Shown: positions 7,180-17,199, counted from the first letter of the stretch. The stretch: 21,344 bases of DNA from JAEUKQ01 sp044227605 (GCA_044227605.1 JBGAWJ010000016.1:1-21344); one strand, 5' to 3'. The notes: generated by a model from the sequence alone, not told the origin. Numbers and translations: made by a program.

Positions 7180-8631
7180 ATGCAGCTCGCCTCCCTTCTT
7201 GCATCCGTTCTCCCCTACCGTGACAATCAATGGCCTGATATAGAAGTTTTAGGCATCACTGCTGACTCCCGTCATGTAAAATCAGGGTATTTATTTGTGG
7301 CGTTGGATGGCACTCAAGACAATGGCATCCAATATGTTCAAGAAGCCCAACGGCGAGGAGCAATTGCGGTTATCACCAATATGTCTGCCACCCTACGAAT
7401 ACCGGTTATTGTTGTTGAACATCCTCGCCTGTTATTATCGCAATTGGCTGCAAAATTTTATTCGCCCCAACCCTCTTTGATTGTTGCGGTAACAGGAACA
7501 AACGGCAAAACCTCGACCGTTGATTTTACAAGGCAAATATGGATGGCACTTGGCATGCAGGCAGCCAGCATCGGTACCTTAGGGATTATAAGCCCCTCGT
7601 ACCAAAAAACCGGATCCCATACCACCCCGCCCGCAGAAGATCTTCATTATTATCTCATGAGGCTGGCCCAAGAAAAAATTCAAGCGGTTGCTTTGGAAGC
7701 CTCAAGCCACGGCCTTGATCAGCTTCGTCTTGATCACATTGAACTGGCAGCGGGCGGGTTTACCAATTTAACTATTGACCATTTGGATTATCACCAATCC
7801 ATGGAAAATTACCGGCAAGCGAAATTTCGCCTGTTTACCCATTTATTACCGCCCGGCAGCCTGGCGGTCATCAATGCGGATGTTCCGGAATACCTGGCCC
7901 TTCAGGAAATTTGTAAGCAACGCCACCTAAAATTAGTTGATTATGGTCGTAGGGCTAGGTACTTGAAAATTACCGGTATCCGCCAAACAACGACTGGTCA
8001 ACTGGTTACCCTTGATATCCAGGGCCAGGATAAGCAAAAGTTTTTGACATCCATCGCAGGTGAATTTCAAATCTACAATATCTTATGTGCAGTTGGCATG
8101 GTCTTGGCAAAATACCCCCATCTTCATAAAATCTTGGAATGTATATCAACCCTAAAACCCGTTCATGGGCGACTCGAGTCTGTAGGTAAAAATCAATATA
8201 ATTCCCCGGTCTTTGTTGATTATGCCCATACGCCCGACGCCCTGAAGCGTGTTCTAGAAACATTACGCAGAGTAACTAAAAGAAGGCTTGTGGTCGTATT
8301 TGGGTGCGGTGGGGATCGTGACAGGACAAAACGACCGATTATGGGCAAAATTGCCCATGAATTAGCAGACAGTGTAATCGTGACCGATGACAATCCTCGC
8401 ACGGAAAACGCCGTTGAAATTCGTAGGCAAATTATCACTGCTTGCCCACAAGCCCTTGAAATTCCAGATCGGGCACAAGCTATCCAACAGGCTATCCAGC
8501 ATCTGCAATCCGGCGATGTCTTACTGATTGCTGGCAAGGGGCATGAAACTGGTCAAATTGTTGGAAAAGAAATCCTGCCTTTTGATGATTGTGAAGTGGC
8601 AAGAAAATATTTAAACCCGCCAACCCCATAA
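7180..8631 (+). CDS. murE: UDP-MurNAc-L-Ala-D-Glu:meso-diaminopimelate ligase
   Basis: MurE adds the third residue to the UDP-MurNAc-peptide in the cytoplasm, using ATP. The protein has 483 residues. The N-terminal substrate domain contains ITADSRHVKSG (26-36). The ATP loop is VTGTNGKTS (104-112), followed by the Mur ligase core with LEASSHGLDQ and the probable carbamylated lysine K215 in YRQAKFRLF. The DNPR motif at 404-407 (VTDDNPRTE) indicates specificity for meso-diaminopimelate rather than lysine, as in Gram-negative bacteria. GKGHE near 453-457 is also typical. It sits between ftsI and murF with gaps of 6 and 7 bp. AGGAG lies upstream of its ATG. Confidence 0.97.
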   Translation: MQLASLLASVLPYRDNQWPDIEVLGITADSRHVKSGYLFVALDGTQDNGIQYVQEAQRRGAIAVITNMSATLRIPVIVVEHPRLLLSQLAAKFYSPQPSLIVAVTGTNGKTSTVDFTRQIWMALGMQAASIGTLGIISPSYQKTGSHTTPPAEDLHYYLMRLAQEKIQAVALEASSHGLDQLRLDHIELAAGGFTNLTIDHLDYHQSMENYRQAKFRLFTHLLPPGSLAVINADVPEYLALQEICKQRHLKLVDYGRRARYLKITGIRQTTTGQLVTLDIQGQDKQKFLTSIAGEFQIYNILCAVGMVLAKYPHLHKILECISTLKPVHGRLESVGKNQYNSPVFVDYAHTPDALKRVLETLRRVTKRRLVVVFGCGGDRDRTKRPIMGKIAHELADSVIVTDDNPRTENAVEIRRQIITACPQALEIPDRAQAIQQAIQHLQSGDVLLIAGKGHETGQIVGKEILPFDDCEVARKYLNPPTP

Positions 8632-8638
8632 AAACATC

Positions 8639-10054
8639 ATGCAAAAAAACCTTTGGTTAGGAAAAGATATAGCAAAGGCAACGAATGGGCAATCGCTTAC
8701 CACCGACTGGTCGGTAACCGGTTTATCAATTGACAGCCGTACCCTTAAATCCGGTGAACTTTTTATTGCTTTACAAGGTCTCGTGCAAGATGGGCATCGA
8801 TTTATCTCCCAGGCCATCGCCGCAGGTGCGGGCGCCGTCTTAAGTCAGCAACCGATTGACAACCCTACTGTACCTGTGGTGTATGTGGCCGACACCTTAC
8901 AAGCCTTGGTCAAACTTGGAGATACGGCCCGTAATCGTTCGCAAGCAGCCGTGGTCGGCGTTACCGGCAGTGTTGGCAAAACCAGTACCAAGGAAATGTT
9001 GCGGCTGGTGTTATCAGAAGATGGCCAAACCCATGTCAGCGAAGCCAGTTATAACAACCATTGGGGGGTGCCTTTGAGTTTAGCGAAATTGCCTCCGGCC
9101 GCAAAATTTGCGGTTTTTGAAATGGGGATGAACCACGCGGGAGAAATTGATCAATTAAGCAGACAGGTGCGGCCCGATATTGCCCTTATTACCACAATTG
9201 CTGAGGCTCATTTAGCTTTTTTTGCCAATATATCGGAAATTGCCGATGCTAAGGCGGAAATTTTTCAGGGGATGAAACAGGGCCGGTCAATCGCTATCCT
9301 GCCCTATGATAACTCGGAGTATAAGCGTCTTCTTATCCATGCCCAAAAAAACTCTATCAAACATGCGATCAGCTTTGGCCAGAAAACCGGCGCTGATATA
9401 CGGTTAAAAAAAATTCAACACCTACCCTCTGCCCTAGAAATTGATATGGATTATTTTGGGCGACCCGTTTCTTATGTTTTACCGGTAACCGGCGATCATT
9501 GGGCCATGAACAGTTTAGCTGTTTTTGCGGCAGCAGTGGCTTTAGGGATCACGGATCAAAAAATAATCCAAGGGCTGCAAAAATTTACCCCCCCGACGGG
9601 ACGCGGCCAAAAATTGCATATTACACTGGCAATAAATAAAAGAATCATTCTTATTGATGATAGTTATAATGCCAATCCGGCTTCCATGAAGGCGGCATTT
9701 AATGTTTTACAGCATTCATATACCCACACCCCTGGTCGCCGGATTGCCATCTTAGGGGACATGTTGGAACTGGGGGATCAATCTGCCATGCTGCATGCAG
9801 AGCTTCATCAAAGCATTTTGAGCAATAAAATTGGCCTTGTGTTTACTTGTGGACCATGGATGGAAAATTTGCATCAGGCTTTGCCTAAAGAAATGCGGGG
9901 ACAACATTATGAAAACAGTGCGCTTCTTGCCGATCATTTATTATCTTATATAGAAGATGGTGATGTTATCCTAATCAAGGGTTCCCTTGGCAGTCGTATG
10001 AAAATTATTGTGAATAAGCTTATTGAATCCGGGAAAAACTATCATGCTGTATAA
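8639..10054 (+). CDS. murF: UDP-MurNAc-tripeptide:D-alanyl-D-alanine ligase
   Basis: MurF adds the D-Ala-D-Ala dipeptide made by Ddl and completes the UDP-MurNAc-pentapeptide. The protein has 471 residues. Near the N-terminus is LSIDSRTLKSGELFIAL (29-45). The ATP loop is GVTGSVGKTSTKEM (107-120), and FEMGMNHAGEI and the probable carbamylated-lysine region ISEIADAKAEIF follow. DDSYNANPASM is the characteristic MurF signature. No clear Shine-Dalgarno precedes the ATG, 7 bp after the murE stop. The 3' end overlaps mraY by 11 nt. Confidence 0.97.
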   Translation: MQKNLWLGKDIAKATNGQSLTTDWSVTGLSIDSRTLKSGELFIALQGLVQDGHRFISQAIAAGAGAVLSQQPIDNPTVPVVYVADTLQALVKLGDTARNRSQAAVVGVTGSVGKTSTKEMLRLVLSEDGQTHVSEASYNNHWGVPLSLAKLPPAAKFAVFEMGMNHAGEIDQLSRQVRPDIALITTIAEAHLAFFANISEIADAKAEIFQGMKQGRSIAILPYDNSEYKRLLIHAQKNSIKHAISFGQKTGADIRLKKIQHLPSALEIDMDYFGRPVSYVLPVTGDHWAMNSLAVFAAAVALGITDQKIIQGLQKFTPPTGRGQKLHITLAINKRIILIDDSYNANPASMKAAFNVLQHSYTHTPGRRIAILGDMLELGDQSAMLHAELHQSILSNKIGLVFTCGPWMENLHQALPKEMRGQHYENSALLADHLLSYIEDGDVILIKGSLGSRMKIIVNKLIESGKNYHAV

Positions 10055-11132
10055 TTTTTTAAGTCCTTTGGCACAAGACTCCATTGTTTTTAACGTTTTC
10101 CGTTATATTACTTTTCGTAGCTTTGGCGCTATTCTAACGGCCTTATGTATTAGCTTTATTTTAGGCCCCCGTATTATCCGCTGGCTAAAATCCAAACAAA
10201 AAGAAGGCCAGCCCATTCGGACAGATGGACCGGCCAGTCATTTATTAACCAAAAAAGGTACGCCAACCATGGGGGGGGTATTGATTTTACTGTCTCTGAT
10301 CATCAGTACCCTCTTATGGGCTGATCTCACCAATGGTTTTGTTTGGGTGGTTTTATTTGTAGCCCTAGCCTTTGGCGGGATTGGCTTTGTGGATGATTTT
10401 CTTAAACTGACCAAACGCAACAGCAAGGGTTTACGCAGCCGTTATAAATTTTTAGGCCAATTAATGGTTGCCGCCTTGGCTTCACTTGCTATCTGGTGGC
10501 TTTCCCCTGAAAATATTGGCGGGCAATTTGCCGTGCCTTTTTTTAGGGATTTCGCTTTTAATTTAGGGCTTTTTATTATACCAGCCTCCATTTTTGTGAT
10601 GGTTGGCGCCTCCAATGCCGTTAATTTAACAGACGGTCTGGACGGGTTGGCCATTGTCCCCACTATGCTAGCGGCTGGATGTTTTGCCTTGATCGCTTAT
10701 TTGGTGGGGCGGGTCGATTTTTCTACCTATTTACAAATACCTTATGTTCCTGGTAGCGGGGAACTCGCAATCATTGGGGGGGCTTTGGTAGGCGCCAGTT
10801 TAGGTTTTTTATGGTTCAATGCCCCGCCTGCCATGGTTTTTATGGGCGATACCGGCTCGTTATCGATGGGCGGTGTCTTGGGAACAATTAGTGTAATCAC
10901 TAAACATGAGATTGTATTAGCTATTGTTGGCGGTCTTTTCGTGATTGAAACCGTATCGGTGATTATGCAAGTACTATCCTTTAAATTAACCGGGAAAAGA
11001 ATCTTTCGAATGGCACCCTTGCACCATCATTTTGAAAAGAAGGGATGGGCAGAGCCGACCATTGTTATCCGTTTTTGGATTATCGCCTCCATTTTGGCCT
11101 TGATCGGTTTGTCAACCCTTAAATTGAGGTAA
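10044..11132 (+). CDS. mraY: Phospho-N-acetylmuramoyl-pentapeptide transferase
   Basis: MraY transfers phospho-MurNAc-pentapeptide to undecaprenyl phosphate at the inner membrane and so makes lipid I. The protein has 362 residues with about ten hydrophobic segments. The family motifs are present: GFVDDFLKL with D117 and D118, NAVNLTDGLDGLA (191-203), MGDTGSLSMGG with D269, and the histidine triad at 327-329 in PLHHHFEKKGW. The start was set at 10044 because MLYNFLSP is the family N-terminus. A TTG at 10023 would add seven odd residues. The gene begins inside the last codons of murF, and its stop shares one base with the murD start. Confidence 0.97.
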   Translation: MLYNFLSPLAQDSIVFNVFRYITFRSFGAILTALCISFILGPRIIRWLKSKQKEGQPIRTDGPASHLLTKKGTPTMGGVLILLSLIISTLLWADLTNGFVWVVLFVALAFGGIGFVDDFLKLTKRNSKGLRSRYKFLGQLMVAALASLAIWWLSPENIGGQFAVPFFRDFAFNLGLFIIPASIFVMVGASNAVNLTDGLDGLAIVPTMLAAGCFALIAYLVGRVDFSTYLQIPYVPGSGELAIIGGALVGASLGFLWFNAPPAMVFMGDTGSLSMGGVLGTISVITKHEIVLAIVGGLFVIETVSVIMQVLSFKLTGKRIFRMAPLHHHFEKKGWAEPTIVIRFWIIASILALIGLSTLKLR

Positions 11133-12523
11133 TGATGATGGGGGTCACCTGTTTTGCCAATCAAACTGTGGGGGTTTTAGGGCTGGCAAGATCAGGGCTT
11201 AGCACTGTGCGTGCCCTGCTGCAGGGTGGCACAAAAGTTTGGGCATGGGATGATTCCCTGGCAAAACGCCAACAGCTTGACTCATTTTCCTTAACACCTG
11301 TAGATTTGTCACGGGTGGATCCTAAACAAGTAGCGGCTTTGGTTATCAGTCCTGGTATCCCAACCGGCTTACCATTCATCCACCCGGTCGCAGCCGCGAT
11401 GAAAAAAGCTAATATCCCTATCTTTTGTGATATTGAACTGTTGTTGCGGATGCACCCAACAACCAAACGTATCGGCATTACGGGCACAAACGGCAAGTCA
11501 ACCACCACGCATTTGATCGGGCATATTTTAAAAAATGCTGGAATATCTGCAGAAGTTGGTGGCAATATTGGCACCCCTGTTTTTGACCTGAAACCCATGG
11601 ATGGCAAAGGCGTCTATGTTTTAGAATTGTCGTCGTTCCAACTAGAATTAATGGAAACCTTTTCTTTTGATGTGGGGGTGTTGTTAAATATTACCCCCGA
11701 TCACTTAGACCGGCACGGCACAATGAAAGATTACGTCAGAATTAAACAACATATTTTCTTGCGGCAACAGGCTTCGCAAACAGCAATCATTGGGATCGAT
11801 GATGCTTACGGGCGCGATCAAATTTATCCATTGTTGAAAAAACAAGGTCAACAGCAAGTAATACCTATTTCAGGCATCGAGGCAATCAAGGGGGGAGTAT
11901 ATGTTAAAAATGCCTGCCTTATTGACGATATTTCAGGAAGCACCCATCCTATTTTTGATATGGCACAAGCCCCGGCTTTACCCGGGTCACATAATGCTCA
12001 AAACGCAGCCGCAGCCTATGCGGCCTGCCGGGCAGTCGGTATGGATGAAAAACAAATTGTTAATGGTTTTAAAAACTATCCGGGTTTGGCCCACCGCCAA
12101 GAATTAATCAGCACCATCCGCAATATCCGCTTTATCAATGATAGCAAGGCCACCAATGCAGATGCTGCGGGCAAGGCGTTGGCTTGCTATCAACATATTT
12201 ATTGGATTATCGGGGGCAAGGCGAAAGAAGGCGGTTTACAAGGGCTGGAATCTTTACTAAACCGGGTACGACAAGCCTTTATAATTGGCGAAGCCAAAGA
12301 TAATTTTGCCAACTATTTGAAGCAGCATCATATCCCCTACAGCCAGTGCGGCACCCTTGAGGTTGCTACCTGCCAAGCTGCCGATATGGCCTGGCAAGAG
12401 CAAAAAAAAGATGGAGTAGTTTTGCTTTCCCCTGCTTGCGCATCTTTTGACCAATTTCGTGATTTTGAACATCGCGGCGAAACTTTTAAACAAATTGTTC
12501 GTAAATTATCCCAGAAGGAATGA
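11132..12523 (+). CDS. murD: UDP-MurNAc-L-alanine:D-glutamate ligase
   Basis: MurD adds D-glutamate to UDP-MurNAc-L-alanine. The protein has up to 463 residues. The N-terminal UMAG-binding fold carries VGVLGLARSGLSTVRAL (13-29). The ATP loop is GITGTNGKSTTTHLIG (115-130), with LELSSFQLE and LNITPDHLDRHG further on and INDSKATNADA in the C-terminal part, all typical of MurD. Three ATGs in a row (11132, 11135, 11138) are possible starts. GAGG at 11126-11129 is only 2 nt from the first but 8 nt from the third, so translation may begin at 11138, two residues shorter. The stop lies one base before the ftsW ATG. Confidence 0.96.
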   Translation: MMMGVTCFANQTVGVLGLARSGLSTVRALLQGGTKVWAWDDSLAKRQQLDSFSLTPVDLSRVDPKQVAALVISPGIPTGLPFIHPVAAAMKKANIPIFCDIELLLRMHPTTKRIGITGTNGKSTTTHLIGHILKNAGISAEVGGNIGTPVFDLKPMDGKGVYVLELSSFQLELMETFSFDVGVLLNITPDHLDRHGTMKDYVRIKQHIFLRQQASQTAIIGIDDAYGRDQIYPLLKKQGQQQVIPISGIEAIKGGVYVKNACLIDDISGSTHPIFDMAQAPALPGSHNAQNAAAAYAACRAVGMDEKQIVNGFKNYPGLAHRQELISTIRNIRFINDSKATNADAAGKALACYQHIYWIIGGKAKEGGLQGLESLLNRVRQAFIIGEAKDNFANYLKQHHIPYSQCGTLEVATCQAADMAWQEQKKDGVVLLSPACASFDQFRDFEHRGETFKQIVRKLSQKE

Positions 12524-12524
12524 T

Positions 12525-13685
12525 ATGGATCACGTATCAGGCAGCAAAATCTTTAACCGTACAGACCGCAGTGTTTTAAACATTTGGTGGTGGACGGTTG
12601 ACCGCTGGACCATGGTGGCCATTTTTACGCTTTTATTGCTCGGCGGTTTTATGAGTTTGTCGATTAGTGGTGCAACCGGTGGACGGATTGGTTTGGATAC
12701 ATTTTATCTGGCCAGACACCATTTAATAATGATCCCAGCAGCAGTAATCATTTTATTGTTTTTTTCATTGATGACGCTACGGCAGTTATTTTGGTTATCC
12801 TGCATTATCTTAATAGGCATGACCTTTTTAGCAGCGCTTACCCCCTTGATTGGCACAGAAATTAAAGGGGCCAGACGCTGGATCAGGCTTGCAGGTTTTT
12901 CCTTGCAACCGTCCGAATTTATCAAGCCCGCTTTTGCCCTGGTGGCCGCCTGGTTATTGTCGCGCCAACCATCTCCGCTAAAAAATTGGAAAGGCTTTTT
13001 ATCTTCTTGGACTGGCTCCTTTTTATTATATGGGTTGATCATTTTCTTGCTGATCCGACAACCGGATTTAGGGATGGCTTTCGTTGTTTCCTTAACATGG
13101 TTTTGCCAACTGTTCTTTGCAGGGTTACATCGGTTCTGGATTCTTATTGTTTTGGTTGGAGGAGTTGTTGGATTACTGGCGGCTTACACTTTCTTACCCC
13201 ATGTTGCCGCACGGGTTGACCGTTTCCTTAATCCTGAAAGTGGCGATAATTTTCAGGTCAATCAATCGCTTGCGGCTTTTGCTAATGGTGGTTTATATGG
13301 CAAGGGGCCAGGGGAAGGCACGGTCAAAAGAAGTATTCCAGATGCCCATAGTGATTTTGTTTTTGCTGTCATCGGCGAGGAATTAGGGTTGATTGTTTGC
13401 ATTTTCGTAGTGGGTATTTATTGTTTTATTTTCCTGCGCGGCATGTCCCGCTTGTTGCGTGAATCCTCACTTTTTATTTTGTTAGCGACATCGGGCATCC
13501 TTTTGTCTTTCACCCTACAAGCCATGATTAATATTGCCTCTGCCATCAATTTGATTCCCACTAAGGGCATGACCTTACCTTTTATCAGTTATGGGGGTTC
13601 CTCCATGCTAGCTGTATCAATGGCCATGGGCATGTTTTTATCCCTTACCCGCCAACGCCCCGGACAAATTGAAGGATTGCCATGA
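12525..13685 (+). CDS. ftsW: Septal peptidoglycan glycosyltransferase FtsW
   Basis: FtsW is a SEDS-family enzyme that polymerises lipid II into glycan strands at the septum with FtsI. The protein has 386 residues with about ten membrane helices. Conserved SEDS motifs are KGARRWIRL (114-122), LQPSEFIKPAF (127-137), RQPDLGMA (178-185), and IPDAHSDFVFAVIGEELG (271-288), in which D277 corresponds to the catalytic aspartate. GMTLPFISYGGSS follows at 348-360. The ATG at 12525 has AGAAGGA just upstream. An in-frame TTG at 12447 inside murD would add 26 unrelated residues and was rejected. The 3' end overlaps murG by ATGA. Confidence 0.97.
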   Translation: MDHVSGSKIFNRTDRSVLNIWWWTVDRWTMVAIFTLLLLGGFMSLSISGATGGRIGLDTFYLARHHLIMIPAAVIILLFFSLMTLRQLFWLSCIILIGMTFLAALTPLIGTEIKGARRWIRLAGFSLQPSEFIKPAFALVAAWLLSRQPSPLKNWKGFLSSWTGSFLLYGLIIFLLIRQPDLGMAFVVSLTWFCQLFFAGLHRFWILIVLVGGVVGLLAAYTFLPHVAARVDRFLNPESGDNFQVNQSLAAFANGGLYGKGPGEGTVKRSIPDAHSDFVFAVIGEELGLIVCIFVVGIYCFIFLRGMSRLLRESSLFILLATSGILLSFTLQAMINIASAINLIPTKGMTLPFISYGGSSMLAVSMAMGMFLSLTRQRPGQIEGLP

Positions 13686-14809
13686 AAAACTCGCAGAAAA
13701 ATTTAATTATTATGGCGGCTGGCGGCACGGGCGGTCATTTATTTCCAGCAAAAGTTTTAGCCGCAGAGCTTAAGAACCGTCACTATCAGGTGGCTTTTAT
13801 CTCGGACAAACGGGCTATCCCATTCCGGCACCCTGAAGATAAGGAAGACTGGTATTTTATTGATTCGGCCGGTGTTGTAGGTATCGGTATTTTAAAAAAA
13901 ATAAACAATTTATGGAAAGTTTTTAAGGGTTTGCGGCAAGCTAAAAAATTGCTGCGGTTTCTGCAGCCAGCTGTGGTGGTAGGGTTCGGGGGATATGCTT
14001 CTTTCCCCACCATGCGAGCTGCCCAAAGTTTAGGAATCCCGACCGTCCTTCATGAACAAAATGCTGTCTTCGGTCGAGCTAACCAGCATTTGCTGGCTGG
14101 TGCCAATATCATTTGTTTGGGATTACCTCAAATTACTAATTTACCTGCCGATTACAGGCCAAAAATGCGTGTGAGCGGTAATCCTGTCCGCACCGAAATT
14201 ATTCAGGCGGCCCGTCATCCCTATATCAAGCCGCAACCAGCCCAAGCTTTTCATTTACTCATCCTGGGAGGAAGCCAGGGGGCGCAAAGCTTCTCTCGTT
14301 TTATTCCACCGGCAATCGCCCTTTTACCTTTGCGGTTGCGGCAATCATTGATCATCACCCAACAATGCCGCAGTGAAGACCTGGAAAATGTCCAAAGTTT
14401 CTATGAAAACCTTGGCCTGAAGGCAAATCTTGGAAAATTCTTCCAAGATGTCCCTTCGCGGTTGGCAACATGTCAATTACTCATCAGCCGAGCGGGGGCC
14501 TCAACAATTGCGGAATTATGTTTGGTTGGCCGCCCTGCCCTCCTTATTCCCTTACCCTCTGCTGCCGATAACCACCAGGAAGCCAATGCTCAAATACTCG
14601 TGGATAATAGAGCGGGCTGGATGATGACAGAGTCAATGATTAAAGCTAGCCCCGAAGCACTGGCTAAAAAATTACAAGAATTAATGGAAAACCCGGACGA
14701 ATTATCTTCAAGGGCTGAACGTGCCCGAACCTTGGCAAATGATCAAGCCGTTCATTATCTGGCCAATGCCGTTCTATCCCTAATTAGCAATCAACCCCAT
14801 GAAGAATAA
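13682..14809 (+). CDS. murG: Lipid II synthase MurG (N-acetylglucosaminyltransferase)
   Basis: MurG adds GlcNAc from UDP-GlcNAc to lipid I on the cytoplasmic face of the inner membrane. The protein has 375 residues with a GT-B fold. The N-terminal glycine loop is AAGGTGGHLFPA (12-23). Later come GFGGYASFP, HEQNAVFGRAN, SGNPVRTEI, the second glycine loop LGGSQGAQSF, and SRAGASTIAEL with the UDP-GlcNAc-binding segment PSAADNHQEANA. AAGGA precedes the ATG by about 5 nt, and the start overlaps the ftsW stop (ATGA), which predicts coupled translation. murC follows after 12 bp. Confidence 0.97.
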   Translation: MKNSQKNLIIMAAGGTGGHLFPAKVLAAELKNRHYQVAFISDKRAIPFRHPEDKEDWYFIDSAGVVGIGILKKINNLWKVFKGLRQAKKLLRFLQPAVVVGFGGYASFPTMRAAQSLGIPTVLHEQNAVFGRANQHLLAGANIICLGLPQITNLPADYRPKMRVSGNPVRTEIIQAARHPYIKPQPAQAFHLLILGGSQGAQSFSRFIPPAIALLPLRLRQSLIITQQCRSEDLENVQSFYENLGLKANLGKFFQDVPSRLATCQLLISRAGASTIAELCLVGRPALLIPLPSAADNHQEANAQILVDNRAGWMMTESMIKASPEALAKKLQELMENPDELSSRAERARTLANDQAVHYLANAVLSLISNQPHEE

Positions 14810-14821
14810 AGAATACACCCT

Positions 14822-16240
14822 ATGAAATATGTATCAAAAAAAATCGGCATCATCCATTTTATCGGGATTGGCGGCATAGGTATGAGTGGTATTGCCGAGA
14901 TTCTGCATAATCTTGGCTATCAGGTGCAAGGCAGCGATTTGACCGACAATTCCAATGTCGCCCGGCTGAAGAAAATAGGCATTTCTATTCATATTGGCCA
15001 TCACGCTTTCAATCTTGGTAAAGCCGAAATTGTAGTGGTGTCATCTGCTGTTAAGAATGATAACGCAGAATTGAAGGAAGCCCGACTGCGGCGCCTGATT
15101 ATTGTCCGGCGTGCCGAAATGTTGGCTGAATTAATGCGCCTCAAACAATCCATAGCTATCGCAGGCACCCATGGTAAAACTACTACAACCTCCCTAACCG
15201 CTGCTTTATTAGATGCCGGCAAGCTTGATCCTACCGTAGTAAATGGCGGAATTATTAATAATTACGGGACTAATGCCCGCTTGGGAAGTGGCGAATGGAT
15301 TGTGGTAGAGGCAGATGAATCGGACGGCACCTTCATTAAACTCCCATCCACCATCGTCATTGTCACCAATATTGACCCTGAACACCTCGATCATTACGGC
15401 TCGGTGGAGGCTTTGCATGAGGGGTTTCATCAATTTATCAGCAATATCCCCTTTTATGGCTTTGCTGTTTTATGTATCGACCATCCTGTGGTACGCCAAT
15501 TATATGAAAAAATTCAAAATAGGCGCTTAATCAGCTATGGTTTCAGCCCTGATGCTGACCTATATGCCACCAATATCCGTACCGATATTAATGGCGCAAC
15601 CTTTGACGTAGTTTTCAGCAATCGGACACAGGGAAATTTAAAAAACCTTAAAAATGTGCGTTTACCGATGATCGGTATGCATAATATCCAAAATTCCCTA
15701 GCATCTATTGCGGTTGCCAATGAGATTGGGTTGGATGCAACCCAAATATTACAGGGGTTAAGTTCTTTTGGCGGCGTTAAGCGTCGTTTTACCAAAACCG
15801 GCGAAGTCCACGGCATTACTGTCATTGATGATTATGGTCATCATCCCGTTGAAATTGAAGCGGTTTTAAAAGCAGCTAGACAGGTTTGCCAGGGCAAAAT
15901 TATTGCAGTTATACAACCGCACCGGTATAGCAGGCTTAAGGATTTGTTTGCAGAGTTTGCAGCTTGTGCCGATTTAGCCGATTATATGATTGTAGCCGAC
16001 GTTTATCCCGCAGGTGAACAACCCATCATAGGCATTGACAGAGATAATTTGTTAAAAGCGATTCATCAGCGGGGGAAAACCCCTGCCGAAGCATTACTTA
16101 ACCCCGTGGATTTGGCCAAGAAGATAGCTGCTGTTGCTAAATCGGGGGATTTGGTGGTGTGCTTAGGGGCCGGAAGCATTACCAATTGGGCCTATGCTTT
16201 ACCAAGCGAACTCAAGATATTATTAGGAAATAAAAGGTGA
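14822..16240 (+). CDS. murC: UDP-MurNAc:L-alanine ligase
   Basis: MurC adds the first amino acid, L-alanine, to UDP-MurNAc. The protein has 472 residues. The N-terminal Rossmann fold carries HFIGIGGIGMSGIAEIL (12-28) and GSDL. The ATP loop is AGTHGKTTTT (114-123), followed by EADESDGTF and the ITNIDPEHLDHYG-like block (VTNIDPEHLDHYG). The C-terminal domain contains IDDYGHHPVEIEA and IQPHRYSRL. All are typical MurC landmarks. The Shine-Dalgarno before the ATG is weak. The stop overlaps the murB start by one base (TGATG). Confidence 0.97.
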   Translation: MKYVSKKIGIIHFIGIGGIGMSGIAEILHNLGYQVQGSDLTDNSNVARLKKIGISIHIGHHAFNLGKAEIVVVSSAVKNDNAELKEARLRRLIIVRRAEMLAELMRLKQSIAIAGTHGKTTTTSLTAALLDAGKLDPTVVNGGIINNYGTNARLGSGEWIVVEADESDGTFIKLPSTIVIVTNIDPEHLDHYGSVEALHEGFHQFISNIPFYGFAVLCIDHPVVRQLYEKIQNRRLISYGFSPDADLYATNIRTDINGATFDVVFSNRTQGNLKNLKNVRLPMIGMHNIQNSLASIAVANEIGLDATQILQGLSSFGGVKRRFTKTGEVHGITVIDDYGHHPVEIEAVLKAARQVCQGKIIAVIQPHRYSRLKDLFAEFAACADLADYMIVADVYPAGEQPIIGIDRDNLLKAIHQRGKTPAEALLNPVDLAKKIAAVAKSGDLVVCLGAGSITNWAYALPSELKILLGNKR

Positions 16241-17199
16241 TGGCCAGCAACACCCCCCCTTCCTCCGCTGGCATCAGGCCAGATCTTCCTAAAGTACGTG
16301 GAAAAATTACCTATCAGGCTTCACTTGCAGACATTACTTGGTTCCAAGTTGGGGGAGCAGCGGAAATCATGTTCCGTCCACAAGATGTGCAGGATCTGCA
16401 AGAATTCCTAAGGCATAAATCACCCAACCTGCCCGTAACAGTCATTGGCGTCGGATCTAATTTGTTGGTGCGCGATGGAGGAATTGACGGGGTTGTCATT
16501 CGCTTGGGACGGGAATTCAACAAGATTGAAAAAAAATCCGCAACCCACTTATACGTTGGCGCGGCGGTTTTAGATACGCACATCGCGCGTACCGCCCAAC
16601 AAGAAGGCATCGGCGGCATGGAATTCCTGTGTGGTATCCCTGGTACATTAGGCGGCGGCATCCGCATGAATGCAGGCTGTTACGGTCGGGAATTTAAAGA
16701 TATTGTCGAATCGGTTGATGTGGTGGGGATAGGCGGACTAGTGAAGCAAATACAGCTCAAAGATATCGGTTTTTCTTATCGCCATAGTCATTTGGGAGTA
16801 GGCGACATCATTATTGGAGCAACCTTGAAAGGCGTACCCACTGACCCCGCATCGATTGCAGCCCTGATGCAAGATATCCAACAACAACGCCAATCAAGCC
16901 AACCTATCCGCTCCAAAACAGGGGGCAGCACGTTTGCCAACCCTGATCCTGTTTTAAGTGGTGGCAAGAAGGCCTGGCAGCTGATTGATGCGGCTGGATG
17001 CCGGGGATTAAGGCTTGGGGATGCCATGGTCTCTGACATACATTGTAATTTTTTAATTAATACCGGCCGGGCAACAGCCGCGGATATTGAAGCATTAGGT
17101 GAAGAAGTCCGCTTGCGTGTCCTTAAATATTCCGGCATCAATTTGACATGGGAAATTGACCGGGTTGGCAACCCCCTTCTCATTTCCCCAAAAAGGTAG
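16240..17199 (+). CDS. murB: UDP-N-acetylenolpyruvoylglucosamine reductase
   Basis: MurB is the FAD- and NADPH-dependent enzyme that reduces UDP-enolpyruvyl-GlcNAc to UDP-MurNAc. The protein has 319 residues. The FAD-binding half has TWFQVGGAAEIMF (33-45), VIGVGSNLLVRDGGIDG (68-84) and GIPGTLGGGIRMNAGCYG (132-149). The catalytic residues are visible: R181 in FSYRHS, S230 in KTGGSTFANP, and a glutamate at 288 or 289 in GEEVRLRV. The ATG at 16240 was preferred to the GTG at 16237; they differ by one residue. The first 20 or so residues are Pro/Ser-rich and probably flexible. ddl follows after 7 bp. Confidence 0.97.
   Translation: MASNTPPSSAGIRPDLPKVRGKITYQASLADITWFQVGGAAEIMFRPQDVQDLQEFLRHKSPNLPVTVIGVGSNLLVRDGGIDGVVIRLGREFNKIEKKSATHLYVGAAVLDTHIARTAQQEGIGGMEFLCGIPGTLGGGIRMNAGCYGREFKDIVESVDVVGIGGLVKQIQLKDIGFSYRHSHLGVGDIIIGATLKGVPTDPASIAALMQDIQQQRQSSQPIRSKTGGSTFANPDPVLSGGKKAWQLIDAAGCRGLRLGDAMVSDIHCNFLINTGRATAADIEALGEEVRLRVLKYSGINLTWEIDRVGNPLLISPKR

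Noticed and set aside
12447..12524. Longer FtsW from a TTG inside murD
   Set aside because: The extra 26 residues are out-of-frame murD sequence, and AGAAGGA supports the ATG at 12525.
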